In this document: positions 1-11,721 of the stretch, piece after piece
Numbering within the stretch: the stretch's first letter is position 1
How the letters are laid out: every line of letters starts with the position of its first letter
NCBI GenBank assembly: GCA_026874595.1
Contig: CM049316.1
Location: forward strand, 11,644,839-11,708,838
DNA: 64,000 bases
From: Sipunculus nudus
Lineage: Eukaryota; Annelida; Sipuncula; Golfingiida; Sipunculidae
Direction of reading: 5' to 3'
Notes under the pieces: model-generated
Seen by the model: the letters and a program-made list of their open reading frames with translations, nothing else
Database searches by the model: none
What the model was told of the DNA's origin: nothing
Made by a program: the position numbers and the translations under genes

Positions 1-403
1 TCTGGAACCACAACCCCACAAAAATTTGGAGTTTATATTTCCAGCTTTTCAAGAGTGAAAGCTTTAATTTATGTATATATGATGACATGCTTCTTAACTA
101 TCAGACCTGTGGTCTAAATGTTTCTTTTATGTATACTAAACATTTGCTGTTTGAAAAAAGAAAATATATTATCCATATCCTGTCAAAGGTATATTCAAAT
201 TTCTATGACATCCATATTAAATTCTCAATCCAAGTGAGAATTCACTCATTTAATCAATATCCAATAGAATTTTACACACACTCTTTAGGTAGACATCTGC
301 CACAACATTCTTATCTTTCATAAATTAATAAAACTGAAGCACAGGTAACAGCCAGGTAAATAGCAGGTAACTGTTACTGATACACAGTCACATGATCACT
401 TAC

Positions 404-525
404 TGTCCCTCCCCAGGTGATATGTCACTGCAGGCGATGTCGATGACCGGCTGGCATGCTTCTGTGAGAGCAGGGTCCAGTCTATAGTCTTCTTCTACAT
501 CAGCTTCTTTCAACAGTGACTCGAG
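404..525 (-). CDS. GLG1: GLG1 exon 9, last exon in window
   Basis: 122 bp, 40 codons plus 2 bases, about residues 511-550. It reads LESLLKEADVEEDYRLDPAL, then TEACQPVIDIACSDI, with the usual spacing of two cysteines. Acceptor CTCCTTAG and donor GGACA|GTAAGT. It is too short for the ORF listing but the splice sites, phase and family match support it. The next exon must supply one base and lies left of the window. Confidence 0.9.
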
Positions 526-1430
526 CTAAGGAGTAACAATCCATATGGCATAACTGTACATGGAATGTTCAGACTACACCAGCTGCTAAAATGATAGCAT
601 ACTGTATCTTTTATTTTGATAAATAAACATTCTTTTTGATAACATATCTCAAAATGATAAAAGTATGTGGTATACTATTTTGGATTTCTATACTATGGTT
701 TCAACTAAGTTCATATGATTTTACACTTGTAATACATTAAAAGCTTAAATATTCATTCATTATTTGTTCTACCATATGAATATATGGTTACAGTCAACAT
801 CCAGTGTATTATGTCTGAATCCATACCTTCATCTCTGTGAAATTAACTTTATTATAGTATCCCCACAATTTGGACATATATAACTTAAGAGATGTTTTAA
901 CTGAAAAATTACTATTCTTTTCTGAAGCAACCAGTCCAGTTGTGCTGACCTGTTGCCTATCCAGATTTTTCACTGGGGCATTCTGAATCTGTCACATTTT
1001 TTTTTTCTTATTGATTAAGAAAAGACATGATTAATACAGCAGTGGTAAATCAAATCTTAAAAGAAAGTGGTTCAAGATCTTATGAAAAAGAAGGTGCTCA
1101 CACCATACCTTGATAACCAAGCTGATACTTTATAATGAAACACAACCCATGGAGTCAAAACTAGGCACTGATTCAAACAAGTCTGTAAAGAGCTACACTG
1201 GGATGGTTTTCTATCAAATATCCTTCATTAGACCATGCTGGGGCACAGACACAAGTTTTCTCTTCTAACTCTGTTTTAGAATCCCCTTTATAACCAATAT
1301 CGACCTATTGCTATAGCTTAGCATGACTGAAAATCAGCTGAGCTAATCAACCCACATTTATTTAAGTCTAAATGCTTATTTTTGCAACAAACCATTTTGG
1401 TTGCTTGATGAATGCACCCCTTCTACTTAC
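526..1430 (-). other. GLG1 intron 8
   Basis: AT-rich intron. Near 1309-1345 it has a short copy of the terminus shared by the 338-bp repeat family (ATGACTGAAAATCAGCTGAGC). Nothing else recognised. Confidence 0.6.
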
Positions 1431-1684
1431 AGCTCTCTGGCACTGTGGACTTGCTTTCCTCTCCAGCTTTTTGTGCCCCTTTCCATCTTCTTCGTCCTGA
1501 ATCTGAGGTCGTGCCAGGTTCATCAGGCAGTGCAGTGTTTTGCCATGGCGGTGGAGTTTGCCGCAGTACTGTTTGATCTCCACGGAGCAGCCTTTAACGA
1601 TTTCAGGGGAGATCTGGAAGTCCTCCATTAAACTCCTCCGAATGTCCTTCATTTCACGTATACATTCAGGCTGAAGTTCCACAC
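1431..1684 (-). CDS. GLG1: GLG1 exon 8
   Basis: 254 bp, 2 bases plus 84 codons, about residues 426-510. Recognisable blocks are LQPECIREMKDIRRSLMEDF, then ISPEIVKGCSVEI, QYCGKLHRHGKTLHCLMNL, and SPQCQRA at the end. Between them lies a charged insert (DEEDGKGHKK). Acceptor TTATTCAG and donor GCT|GTAAGT. A complementary open frame on the plus strand across this exon is only a shadow. Confidence 0.95.
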
Positions 1685-2205
1685 CTGAATAAATAAACCA
1701 AGAACAAATTATTATTGTACTGTCATATATATTTATATAGAAAGGTTTGATTTTGAAGCAGTTAGCAAATCATATAACAGGTAACTGATTCCTAGCCAAT
1801 GATGCCCATTCAACATACTGATTATCATTAATTATCAGAGTTTATCATTCAAATATTGCACTTTCTGTGGGCTGGTCATACATCATTAACTTATCAACAC
1901 AGGCACATCTGATGATACTGATATAGTATTTGACTTTGTATCACAATGTATCATTACACCAGTGACCCGTTACAATCCTAGGGACGTCCTCCTTGCAAAC
2001 AAATCTGGAACAATGGCTAATAAAATCATGAAGCACTGCAGCATGGCCACACCTTACCAAGTTGGAAAACCAACTTTTTTTTCAAAAGTAGTTAAAGAAA
2101 GAGCAATGATCATCTGTTAATCACAAAGAATAGGCCCCTGACCTTTTACCATCTGGGTTTCCCATATGTTTTGATAACAATTTTCCTATATCCCTGTTTT
2201 TTTGT

Positions 2206-2620
2206 CACCCGCTCAGCAGATGTGGGGGACATTGTTTTGGGTCCACCAATCCGTCCATCCATCTGTCAATCATTTTTCTTTTTTGTTTCCATGCGATAAC
2301 TTTCCTAAATTTAATCAGATTTAACTCAAATTTAGATCAGTAATTGCTCTCATGCATACCTCGGTTGGGAATGGTTTTGGAGTGTCTATCTGAAAAATCT
2401 TTCTCAAATTTTGGTCAAATTTCTCAGTGTGTTTTAGTTTTAATGTTCGCTTGCAGATGTCTCCACATATCATGGTGGATTTTGGTCCTATTTCTTAATG
2501 TGTTTTTGTTTTATGTTTGCCTCCAGATGTCTCCACATGTCATAGTGGATCTGTTTTTCCTGTGCGCTCAAGATTTTCTCCACGTGATAATTTTGGTTGC
2601 TTGTCAAGCATGAAAGACAA
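2206..2620 (+). repeat. Dispersed repeat with short tandem core in GLG1 intron 7
   Basis: It starts with a CACCCGCTCAGCAG-type terminus followed by a CCGTCCATCCATCTGTC tetranucleotide run, then two roughly 70-bp tandem units (AGATGTCTCCACAT at about 2455 and 2525). The layout (short terminus, tetranucleotide, tandem core) is the same as several other repeats in this window. Confidence 0.55.
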
Positions 2621-3101
2621 CAACAGCCCAAATTGGAGGACATTAATTCCACAAATTTGCTTGTTCCCTTAGTTTTTAACAAAAATAAAAATTCCAGGAC
2701 AATTACTTAAGCCCATTTAAGAGAATTAACTAATCATAGTAATAATAGGATATGACAAAATGTAACCAACTGAACACTTTCTTTATAGGGCTTATTGAAT
2801 TTCCAGACTTTTCAATTATTTTAACTCTTTTCCTAAATTCAAATCCAAAATGTTTCCCTAGACTGGAAAAGGTTATCTCATTTTCCACATATCCCCTGAT
2901 TTTCAGGATGGAATGAGACCTTTACAATGTAACTTTCAGGTTTAACATGGTTAAAGTAACTCAAAAACTAATCAGATATCTTCAAAATGGCTAACTAAGG
3001 AATTAAGGGAAGACTGGCTCTCAAAGTGTACATAACAATAATAAGCAGTCAGCCATAAGAGGCTCCTCTAGGACTCCTGAACCACAATGCTTGACACCTA
3101 C

Positions 3102-3285
3102 CATCTTTAGAAGCAGATTCCAGACAAAGCAGCACGTGGGCAAGACGACCCTTCTCGTACTTGGGGGCATCATCTCCCAGGCATTTCTGCCTCTCAATGT
3201 CAGCATTACACTGGTTTGCAAAGGCTTTGTTGATTTTGTAGTCCTCTTGAATCATTTTCTGTCTTCGAACTAGCTGCTTCTGACA
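3102..3285 (-). CDS. GLG1: GLG1 exon 7
   Basis: 184 bp, 61 codons plus one base, about residues 365-425. It begins CQKQLVRRQKMIQEDYKIN and continues with FANQCNADIERQKCL and RLAHVLLCLESASKD. Acceptor TTACAG and donor GATG|GTAGGT. The final G joins GT of exon 8 to make Gly. Four cysteines, including the LxxLLCLES signature seen at this point in vertebrate GLG1. Confidence 0.93.
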
Positions 3286-3529
3286 CTGTAAGCACAGAAT
3301 TGGTCAGTCTTATATTCAATAATGAAATTTTGTCAAACGGAAAAATATATAGGTAGCAACACTGGTGTCATGCAAAAACTTAAACCCATAAAAGATTTAC
3401 ATGCATATCAAATATTCAGGCTACCCAAACTTGAAGTTTTGCATAAAGTTTCACTTTAAATAAACAAACAAAAAGAGACAAATTTAATAAATGCAAGAGA
3501 CATCTTTGAGGAATTGTCAATATTCACTC

Positions 3530-3722
3530 TCCTCGCAAAGGTCATGACCCCATTTTTAATAGGCTTCATCCTGTCACCTATATCTATACACACATAAAGT
3601 TTGATAAAGATCTGTAGAATATTTTTTGAGTTCTCTCAAGATTTTTCTGTGGTGGTGGCGGGACCCGTCATGAAACCATAGATCTTGACTTTGTCTGGGG
3701 ATACAATAAGTCTACCTTATAG
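3530..3722 (+). repeat. Dispersed repeat in GLG1 intron 6
   Basis: It closely matches 13000-13195 (shared strings AATAGGCTTCATCCT, CACC.ATATCTAT, AAGTTTG.TAAAGATCTGTA, GACTTTGTCTGG). It ends about 45 bp from the exon 6 donor. It is probably the 3' end of the same family as the degenerate array at 12.3-13.2 kb. Confidence 0.65.
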
Positions 3723-3768
3723 ACAAATAGATGAGAATTACGACATGAACAATGACCAAATCACTGAC

Positions 3769-4014
3769 CTCTTCGCTCATTCCTTTCTCAAATTTGTGTT
3801 TGTAGAGACACTTGAACACTTTGCCGCCACCAGCCTTCACGTCATCACAGAACGCTTCGCGATCTTCACGACAAGCAAAGAACAGGGGCCTATCCATGTG
3901 GTAGTCATCAGCTTGTAACTCCGCGATACGCAGGATCTCATGTTTGCAATCTTTGTTTAATTTGTCAACCTTTGATGACAAGCACTCTATTGTCTTTCCT
4001 TGGGAGTGTGTTGC
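3769..4014 (-). CDS. GLG1: GLG1 exon 6
   Basis: 82 codons, phase 0 on both sides, about residues 283-364. It contains ATHSQGKTIECL, then a lysine-rich segment ending in DCKHEILRIAELQADDYHMD, then the strongly conserved RPLFFACREDREAFCDDV and KVFKCLYKHKFEKGMSEE. Five cysteines. Acceptor TTTTGCAG and donor GAG|GTCAGT. This is the most recognisable GLG1 segment in the window. Confidence 0.95.
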
Positions 4015-4816
4015 CTGCAAAAGCAGTGTAATAGGTGCTATATATAGGACTACATTAATATATTAACATATATTGATACTTATATCTCTACCAGAATTCT
4101 TACGGTATTTCACATGGTGCTGCCTAAGCCACTGCCAGTATGGGATTCATTTTCATTTGTGGATATTGCTAAGTTCACAAAGCCATATCCATATACATAT
4201 TCATATTCCTAATTACATGAACATTTATGCAATAAGGAAAATAAACACATAATATTTCCGTCTAATGTATAAATCAGTGGATAAACTAAATCACTACATA
4301 ATTCCTATATAATATTCAATACTCCGTACATTTGTTGGTAAGTCAAATCCATCAAGCCAAATTAATGCATTAAATAAAAAGTTTTTAACTGAATGTTCGT
4401 TAAATGAGTGATCTTAATAACTCACAACTATGTTGGCCTTTTAAGTTTGAAAGAATTAAATGCTTGAAAACAATTATAAGTGGGGGAAGCTGATCAAAAA
4501 TTTCTTGTATAGTATAAAAATTAAATATAATTAATTAAGTGTAAAACTTTCACATTCACATGTATTTCATGACTCGTGGACATTTTCAGAATGCATCAGG
4601 TTACAAAGCATAATTCCATTGGTCCAAAATGTCTATTTGCAGCATATGGCTCTATCATATGGCCCTGTCTGCTAAAGTGCATGCAGACTGACATCTGGTG
4701 GACAATGGATAAATCATTCGATGTTAGTCACACACAAGGGCACTTCATATTTGGTCACACCAAAGTGCACTTCCTATCTCCGGGGGGTTCCAGGCAGCCA
4801 AGCATTCTTTAATATA

Positions 4817-4987
4817 AAGTGGAACCTGTCTGAAAGACCACCTGTCTATTAAGAGTACTCTTGAGTGAACCGTAAGCATTCACATTGGTTATAACTGACC
4901 TGTCTAATACTGTCTAATAAGAAAACCAATGATTTAAGATCATTTCTGGTTGGACCCACAGGTGGTGTTATTAAACAGGGTTCACTG
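4817..4987. mobile_element. Small TIR element (pogo/Tc1-like MITE) beside exon 5 donor
   Basis: About 171 bp with inverted termini: AAGTGGAACCTGTCTG on the left and, reverse-complemented, CAGTGAACCCTGTT on the right. TA dinucleotides flank both ends (4815-4816 and 4988-4989), fitting a TA target duplication. It has no coding capacity. The GTGGAACCTC/CTGTCT-style termini and TA target suggest a Tc1/mariner-pogo non-autonomous element. The right-hand TA is positions 6-7 of the GLG1 intron 5 donor. Confidence 0.6.
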
Positions 4988-4994
4988 TACTTAC

Positions 4995-5213
4995 ATCTTG
5001 GTCTATCTTGGTGACCCTTCCACACCCTTGGTTTTCTATATCTGCCTGACATTTCTCCACCAGTTTGTAGATGAGACGGTAATCTCCAAAGATGATGTAC
5101 GACATCTTCCTCAGGAACAGCTTACAGTTGTTGTCAGAAACATTCTCCTGGTGGTCAATCAAACACGGGATCACCTGACCCTCCCCATGGGGCAGTTTAT
5201 TACACTCCGGCAA
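4995..5213 (-). CDS. GLG1: GLG1 exon 5
   Basis: 73 codons, phase 0 on both sides, about residues 210-282. It has five cysteines in GLG1 spacing: PEC, IPCLIDH, NCKLFLRKM, EKCQADI, QGCG. An NVS sequon (ENVSDNN) is a possible N-glycosylation site, as expected for a Golgi luminal glycoprotein. Acceptor CTATTAG and donor GAT|GTAAGT. The donor is only 7 bp from the end of a small transposon in intron 5, and the acceptor region is partly duplicated 92 bp upstream in intron 4 (see findings). Confidence 0.93.
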
Positions 5214-5385
5214 CTAATAGAAAATAAGAAGACATTACAGATCCAAATAAAAGATGTCAAATTTATATTTATTATACATGAAGTATTCTTGTTACACTCC
5301 GGCAACTGATTTATTATATATGAAGACATTTCATATTCAATATAAAATGTGTCACTAAATTTACATTCATTATATTTAGACAATG
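5200..5385 (+). repeat. 92-bp tandem duplication across exon 5 acceptor
   Basis: TTACACTCCGGCAACT occurs at 5200-5215 (exon 5 start and acceptor) and again at 5292-5307. The following sequence is also related (GAAGACATT, AATATAAAA.TGT, AAATTTA.ATT.ATTAT). The second copy carries the first codons of exon 5 behind a potential AG acceptor. Confidence 0.7.
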
Positions 5386-5663
5386 TTTCAATCATTGGAA
5401 ATTATAAAATGTGTCACATGAATTACATGTGTGAATTACAATACTGTGAAGTATTGGTGGAAAATTCAGCACAGATATGTTAGTATAAGATGAATGAATC
5501 CAAATCAAAAGTTACTTTTGTTATATTTAGTGCCTGTGTTGAGTATGGACTTGTAAATGTAACACATAATCAATTTTCATGAACATTTGTGAAAATGGAA
5601 AATTAATGCAAAATATTTAATTAACAAGACCATCTCTGTATGTGTGTGTGTATTGTTTCTTAC

Positions 5664-5750
5664 ATTTTTCAGAGCATCTTGACATACTTCTGATGTAGCA
5701 GAATCAAACCTCATATCCTTGGTCAGGCTAATTTTATACTTCCAGATAAA
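5664..5750 (-). CDS. GLG1: GLG1 exon 4
   Basis: 29 codons, phase 0 on both sides, about residues 181-209. It reads FIWKYKISLTKDMRF and then SEVCQDALKN. Acceptor GTTTTCAG and donor AAT|GTAAGA. The WKY.(I/L).LT.D pattern followed by VC is typical of the second GLG1 repeat. It splices in frame to LPECNKL of exon 5. Confidence 0.9.
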
Positions 5751-6251
5751 CTGAAAACAGGGATTACATCATTTATATGTCTGTCAATATAAGTGAAAAC
5801 ATACACCCTCAGGTTACTAAACACTGCTTAATCTATAGATTACGGAAAATAGGTAAAGGATAATATCTTAATTAGATATATCATTCATGAGTTGTTAACT
5901 AGAAAACATTTTATATTAGCCCTCTAGAAACTCTGTAATAATAAATTAGTGTTTAAACTGGTATCACTAATTGAACACAGAACCATAATGGCAGATTATT
6001 AAACTGTAACAAGATATGGTAAGATAAGATACAGTAACCTAAGGGAAAAATGTCAAAATGTTATCTAACTAAAACACTTAAAAATTCATAATCTCTAAAT
6101 TTACAAAAATAATAAATAATAGCATATTTAACAAACTTGATCCTGTCAACATTAACATCCATGATACATCATATTTATTTGTGTTAATAACCTTAATAAA
6201 CCTTGGCTTAATTTATAATCATAAATATATGATAAATATTAAAATACTCAC

Positions 6252-6284
6252 ATGCTGGCATTTCACACTGAGATCAGAGTCAGA
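6252..6284 (-). CDS. GLG1: GLG1 exon 3: 33-bp microexon
   Basis: A 33-bp exon encoding 11 residues (SDSDLSVKCQH), with acceptor TGACAG and donor CAT|GTGAGT, both canonical. It is phase 0 on both sides, so skipping would keep the frame but remove one cysteine. It bridges the end of the first repeat (exon 2) and the start of the next (FIWKYKISLT in exon 4). The corresponding stretch exists in vertebrate GLG1, which supports a real exon. Confidence 0.85.
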
Positions 6285-6937
6285 CTGTCATGTAAAATAA
6301 AATGTGTAAAATATATATGGTATGATATAATATATAACGCTTATAAATAATCACAGAAAAATAAAGGACAGACTCTCCACAGCTGTAGCATCTCAAGTAT
6401 ATTGTGCCAGAAAAATTATTATTAGCAAACATGTTATGTTACCCGTAATTCAAAGACTGAGGATTAAAGTAGTATCATTACTTTCATTTATCTGCCAATA
6501 TGACATGAAGATTTTCTTGTTCGATCTTCCTTTAATTCCTAGTGCATTATTATGATTTTACATACATATAAGTTAATTGATACAATAATTAATATGTTCA
6601 TTGTGCAAGTTAATATATGGTAGACTGCAAAAGGGTAACTCTCATGAAAAATTGAAGAAATGAAAATCACAAATGTTTAATCCCAAGACCAAGAAGCTTT
6701 TTCTGTTTGTATATGAAACACTAAAGCTTGATAAGGTTCCTGGTTATAGTCTGGATCTGATGATCCGGTGGCCTGGATCTGGTAATCCAGAATGTTGACA
6801 GAGGTATGCAGTCTTTTGAGTGTGTTCTTATTTCAACAAATGTGTCTTTTCTATAATAAACAGCTCCTGCTTCTATCAAAGTACATTGCTATATCATCTT
6901 TGTCATTATAAAAAGACAGCTGCTGCTACAGTCTCAC

Positions 6938-7113
6938 CTTGACTTCTTCAGCCAGACATTCCAGTATGGCAAAATTGTTAGAAGCAACAGTTTTGGCAGA
7001 GCACAGTCTCTTGGCATCATCAGCACAGTCTGGGTGGTCGATGATCTTGACTGGCATGAGCTTTCTTGGCTGTGGAGTGCCGTGGAGATCTCCCCCAGCA
7101 GCAGCAGCAGGTG
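6938..7113 (-). CDS. GLG1: GLG1 exon 2: first cysteine-rich repeat
   Basis: About residues 111-169. It opens with an alanine run (PAAAAGG) and then VKIIDHPDCADDAKRLC, continuing through SNNFAILECLAEE, the first cysteine-rich GLG1 repeat, with three cysteines. Acceptor TATTCCAG and donor AAG|GTGAGA. The length is 176 bp: 2 bases completing the exon 1 codon plus 58 codons, ending in phase 0. The GCT/CTG-rich 5' end encodes the Ala run and is a likely site of length polymorphism. The order DC..LC..AILECL matches the start of the luminal domain in vertebrate GLG1. Confidence 0.92.
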
Positions 7114-7427
7114 CTGGAATAGAAATTACAGATCATTTATAAACATATTAAATGACCATCAATAATAATATCAATTAACTAGATTAATCTGCATAAAATG
7201 CAAGAGTTCACAAATACCGGTACATGGCTTAAATACATGGGGGAAATGCCATCAAAGGCTTTAAATGCTACTAAAATAAGGAGCAAATAATGACTATATA
7301 ATATTGAGGGCAAAGATCAAGGTCACAGCTAAGACACAAACTGTTATGCAGTGATAAATTCTACACAGATTGGTGCATTTCTGGACATTAGCCTATTATT
7401 ACCCACTCTTGCATTGTGTGTGGTGGT

Positions 7428-7443
7428 GGGGGGGGGGGGGGGG
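7428..7443 (+). repeat. G16 homopolymer
   Basis: An uninterrupted run of G near the 3' side of intron 1. It is prone to length error in sequencing and to G-quadruplex formation. Confidence 0.9.
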
Positions 7444-7664
7444 TATATGAGTAACTTTGTCTTGAATCAATAGGCAAGTTTTCCATGGGCTGACAGCACC
7501 CACTCAAAACACCTGCTTATATTTGGCATGGTGACAGACCTTTTGCAAAAATAATGTCAAATTCCTCATGATTTATAAGAAAATATGGAGAACATCCCCT
7601 CTTAAAACACACTTTATAGCATTCCAAACATTTTAAGTTTTATGTAAGTGATCCAATTACTGAT

Positions 7665-7791
7665 AATCTGGGCTGGCCCAGTTTCAAACTGGTCTGGCCC
7701 AGATTAGAATTTTGATCTGGACCGGTCCAAATCAAAATTTTGATACAGGCTGGCCCAGTTTTAAATTGGGCCAGATTCTAATCTGGGCCTC

Positions 7792-7850
<59 letters not shown>
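7665..7850. repeat. Nested palindromes followed by (AT)n
   Basis: 7665-7793 is built of repeated inverted copies of CTGGCCCAG/CTGGGCC and AATTTTGATCTGG/CCAAATCAAAATT around GACCGGTCC. It runs into an (AT)n microsatellite at 7795-7850. Strong hairpin or cruciform potential. Confidence 0.75.
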
Positions 7851-7851
<1 letters not shown>

Positions 7852-7855
<4 letters not shown>

Positions 7856-10800
7856 TGAAATTATTAGCCTGCATTTAGGCCTTGAGATGATGAACCACTC
7901 TATTTTATGGTCCAAACGTTTAAACATCTGAACAACCAATTATTTCTGATTATTGGTTGGTAGGTGTCACCCATTTTTTACTGATGATCAATTCTGAAAA
8001 TTACAACCAATTCCCAATAACTAGAAGACAGGCATTTTCTGAGGTGCAGCAACAAAGAAGTTGAGTGACAGCTCCAATGTCACCACCACCAATTATAATT
8101 CAGATATAGGGGTGGATCAATTGACTTTCAGTGAAATCCTGTATATTCAGACAAAGAGTAGTATAGACGAAACTGGGAGAATTCAGCTGGATCCAAGTTC
8201 ACACCCAATTTTAAACCTGACAGATCTGCCATAAATAATTACCAATTGTAAGAAACACAGTTCCACAAAATTCCCTTTAGATTCACTGTGAACATTTTCT
8301 GAGTTTGCAAGAGTAAACAGTGATCGCAGTAACCTCCAGTAAATTTCTGGGAAGAGGTTATGATGGTACCAGTGACAAAAGGGAGTTTTATTTTCAATGT
8401 TGGCAGTCATAGTACGCATGAACAAAGAGGATTCTTTATTAATACACTCTTTTTACATATCTACTTCTAAATTACAGCTAACATGAGATATGAACACATG
8501 ACATCAAACAGTTAAAGAGGCTAAACTATGCAAGAATACTGCTGTACACAATATCTTGCCAAATCTATGACACGCCAAGACATGCAATTACACTAACATA
8601 GTACCACATAAACCTGAGGTTATGTTTATGTGGAGCTTCATACAACCAGGACACGGAGACCATAAGGAATAATAAAATGCTGAATAGTTTATATCTCTAG
8701 GTACTTGATGACTATACGAAGAAGAATTACAAGACATTGTTCAATTGACTTCAAAAGAGAAGAAACTCAACACAATCACTGGATTTCAAAGATTTTTGTA
8801 AACAAGTGCCACCATGTATCTATATCCAGATGAGCATATAACCTTACCATATATTCTACAGAAGACTTTTAACTAAAACAAGATCAGGTCTCCCCCCCCC
8901 CCCCCCCACCCAACAAATAATAATTATTAAAGTATACATAAGTCCACAGAAGCCAAGTGTTAGCAATAATTGTTCTATACCATTACCAGTACTGTAGTAT
9001 ACAGCCCTGCTTAGCTGCTGTTCATAGGTTTGTTACCATTTAGGTTTGTTACCAGATACTGAAAATGACTATTTGCAGCAGAGCAAATCAAAAGACAAAT
9101 GAAGGGCATTGCACCTGTTCATAAAAACACTCCAACTTAGAGAACTTGAAACTTGTCACCCTGCACTGCATGTGTTTTGTAAAGCTGCAACAACCTGAGC
9201 TGGTATAATCTATAATCTAGTATGCAGTTTGTAAAATGCCGTAACAACCCAATCTATATGTATAATCTATAATTCTGACTTGTCCTGTTGCCTGCAGCTT
9301 TACAGCACCTGCTGTTGCATTCACTATACTTATTAGTTGTATTAGAAGATGTCATATGAATCTTTGGTTATTTTCTACATGATGACCACACAGAAGAGGA
9401 AATAATTGTCTGAATGACTAAATTACATTAGATCAATAGCAAACTCTTTCATCTGTTTAAAGACAGGGAAAGATATGCCCATAAGAGTTATTATTTATTC
9501 ACTAGTGATATATTGGTACCCATTATTTCTACATGTGACCTGTGTGTATGCACCCCATGAGCAGTTTCAAGAAACAGAGAAATAATCTGTTAGGGTTCGA
9601 TAAGGCGAAGGGATGCAACATTAAAATACTTGTATAGAGTATCCTGGATAGAGTTTGGTGGCTAGGGGATGTGTATCTGCAAAGATTACTCTTGTATAAC
9701 ACTTTAAGAACAACACACAAATCCTCAGTTAACAGACTTCAAATTAGAATTATTATTCTTGTCCACTGATGTTTTACTTGTCCTGAACAATTGATCAAGT
9801 CATATTTTTAAGCCCTGCCCAAAGTAATGCATTATATGCATTGGCAGACACAGCATACATATGTTATACTTCCCTTTTCAATTCCTTTTTTTTATGTATA
9901 GCACAACAAACTGCAGAGAAAAACCAAATCAGTCATCAGACTTGAGCATGTTTAGACAGGCCTACCTTAATTTTCACTTCTAGCCCAGCGTGTACAAAAT
10001 ATCTTTAAGTTATCAACACAAATATTCAGGAAGCTTTTTCACGTTTTGATACATACAATGCACTGCTTTCTATTCAGAACTATAATATATCTGGCCTTCA
10101 ATCAGCTCCAAGTCCACAATGTGCTGTGGTTGTTTTTTGTTCACATTGTGAGGATTTCAAATTTGAGATTTTCAAGAACAGAAAATTGTCCCATAAATAA
10201 CACCATCATGAATACTGGTAAGATGCCTCATCTTAACAGGTGAATTAGTCTATTACGGCAGAATGCCTCAACATTGCTTTTGGCTCACTTGCATCTGTGT
10301 TACCCATGGCTGATGTGTCAAAAGAAACAGGATTGATATAATGAATCATTCACAGATTTTATGTTACCCATGAATTAAATATTGACATTATGAATACCAC
10401 CGATCCAAGTTTTGCTGCTGCAGCTGTAAAGTTAAACTTATAGCTGAAGACCCTGACAATTTTTTCTCATCAAGGAATGTGGCTTTAAAATGCAGGTTAG
10501 GCTGAAATCAACCATGTACAAGAGACTAAAGAAGCTGCTGTCGCACAATGTGAGATAATAGAAAGAAGAAGGAAGAAGTGAATACTCAGAATGTATATTT
10601 ACTGAGAATGTATATTTGTATATTAATTTTATTCATTGTTAACTTTATCAAATATTTCAACAGGCTTATATATATATGCAAATTTTTTGGGTAAGTAATA
10701 AACCATGGTCATTTTCACAGTGTGACTGATAAAAGATATTCACTCACCAAATTTCACACACTAACAGATGTACCTATATTTGAGTAGGGCTGAAATACCA

Positions 10801-11359
10801 GTAAACCATTGTTTTGAGATATAACATGTCATTCCTTTTGAAATAAACAAACGTTATCCAAAGACCAAGCTTTCTTCTGTAATTATAATTCTTGAGCATT
10901 CAGATACTTCTTTGTTCATCACATTATCACTACATGGCACTCAAAGGTCATAACTTCAGAACCAGCTGATTCCGAAATCATATAATATGGCACATTTTGT
11001 CAGCAGATGGTTTGAGCACAAGTGAGCATACATTATGATTTGCAGGGCCTGGGAGGACAGGCAGACTGAACATCAACATGGGAGTCATTTATTTAGAGAT
11101 TTTGTTGTTAATTAACTGACCTAATATATAGTCTAAATAATAGTTTGTAATAACAAAGAGTACAGTCTGCTATATTAGCTTGTAGCTAGAAGTTTAAAAG
11201 ATCATTCTTGACTTGTAGTAAAAATTAAACATACCTATCAAACTAGGCTAGAAACCATGTATCTGACATATCTGTCATTACTTTGCAACTTGTATGTTAA
11301 AATGGAACCAGGTGTAAGACAGGATTATCAGTTTTAACCATAAACTTTGCTATTTTGAA
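7852..11359. other. GLG1 intron 1 segment, no gene recognised
   Basis: Contains a C16 run at 8892-8907 and otherwise unique-looking AT-rich sequence. Short open frames show no domain or exon-like borders that fit the gene. Confidence 0.5.
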
Positions 11360-11721
11360 CTACTATTTCATCATTTTCAAACTGGGTTAGTATGTGCTTT
11401 GGAAAACAACAACAAGCCATCTAGGACAAAACAGGCATTTTAGACGATGCATTATTCGGCCAGTTTAAAACATTTAGACAATTAGTACAGGGAGATTTGA
11501 CGTCCAAATGGATCTTTCATGTTTCGTGAGTACAGGTTATCTACTATTTCATCATTTTCAAACTGGGTTAGTATTTGCTTTGGAAAACAACAACAAGCCG
11601 TCTATGACAAAACAGGCATTTTAGACAATGCATTATTCGGCCAGTTTAAAACATTTAGACAATTAGTACATGGAGATTTGATGTCCAAATGGATCTTTCA
11701 TATTTTGTGAGTACCGGTTAT
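11360..11721 (+). repeat. 181-bp tandem duplication
   Basis: Two copies in direct orientation begin CTACTATTTCATCATTTTC at 11360 and 11541 and differ at only a few positions (for example GTATGTGC/GTATTTGC, GACGATG/GACAATG). This indicates a recent local duplication in intron 1. Confidence 0.9.

Noticed and set aside
1401-1631. Plus-strand open frame
   Set aside because: It is the complement of GLG1 exon 8; no independent signal.
9590-9615. tRNA-like B-box (GGTTCGATAAG)
   Set aside because: No matching A-box or cloverleaf around it.
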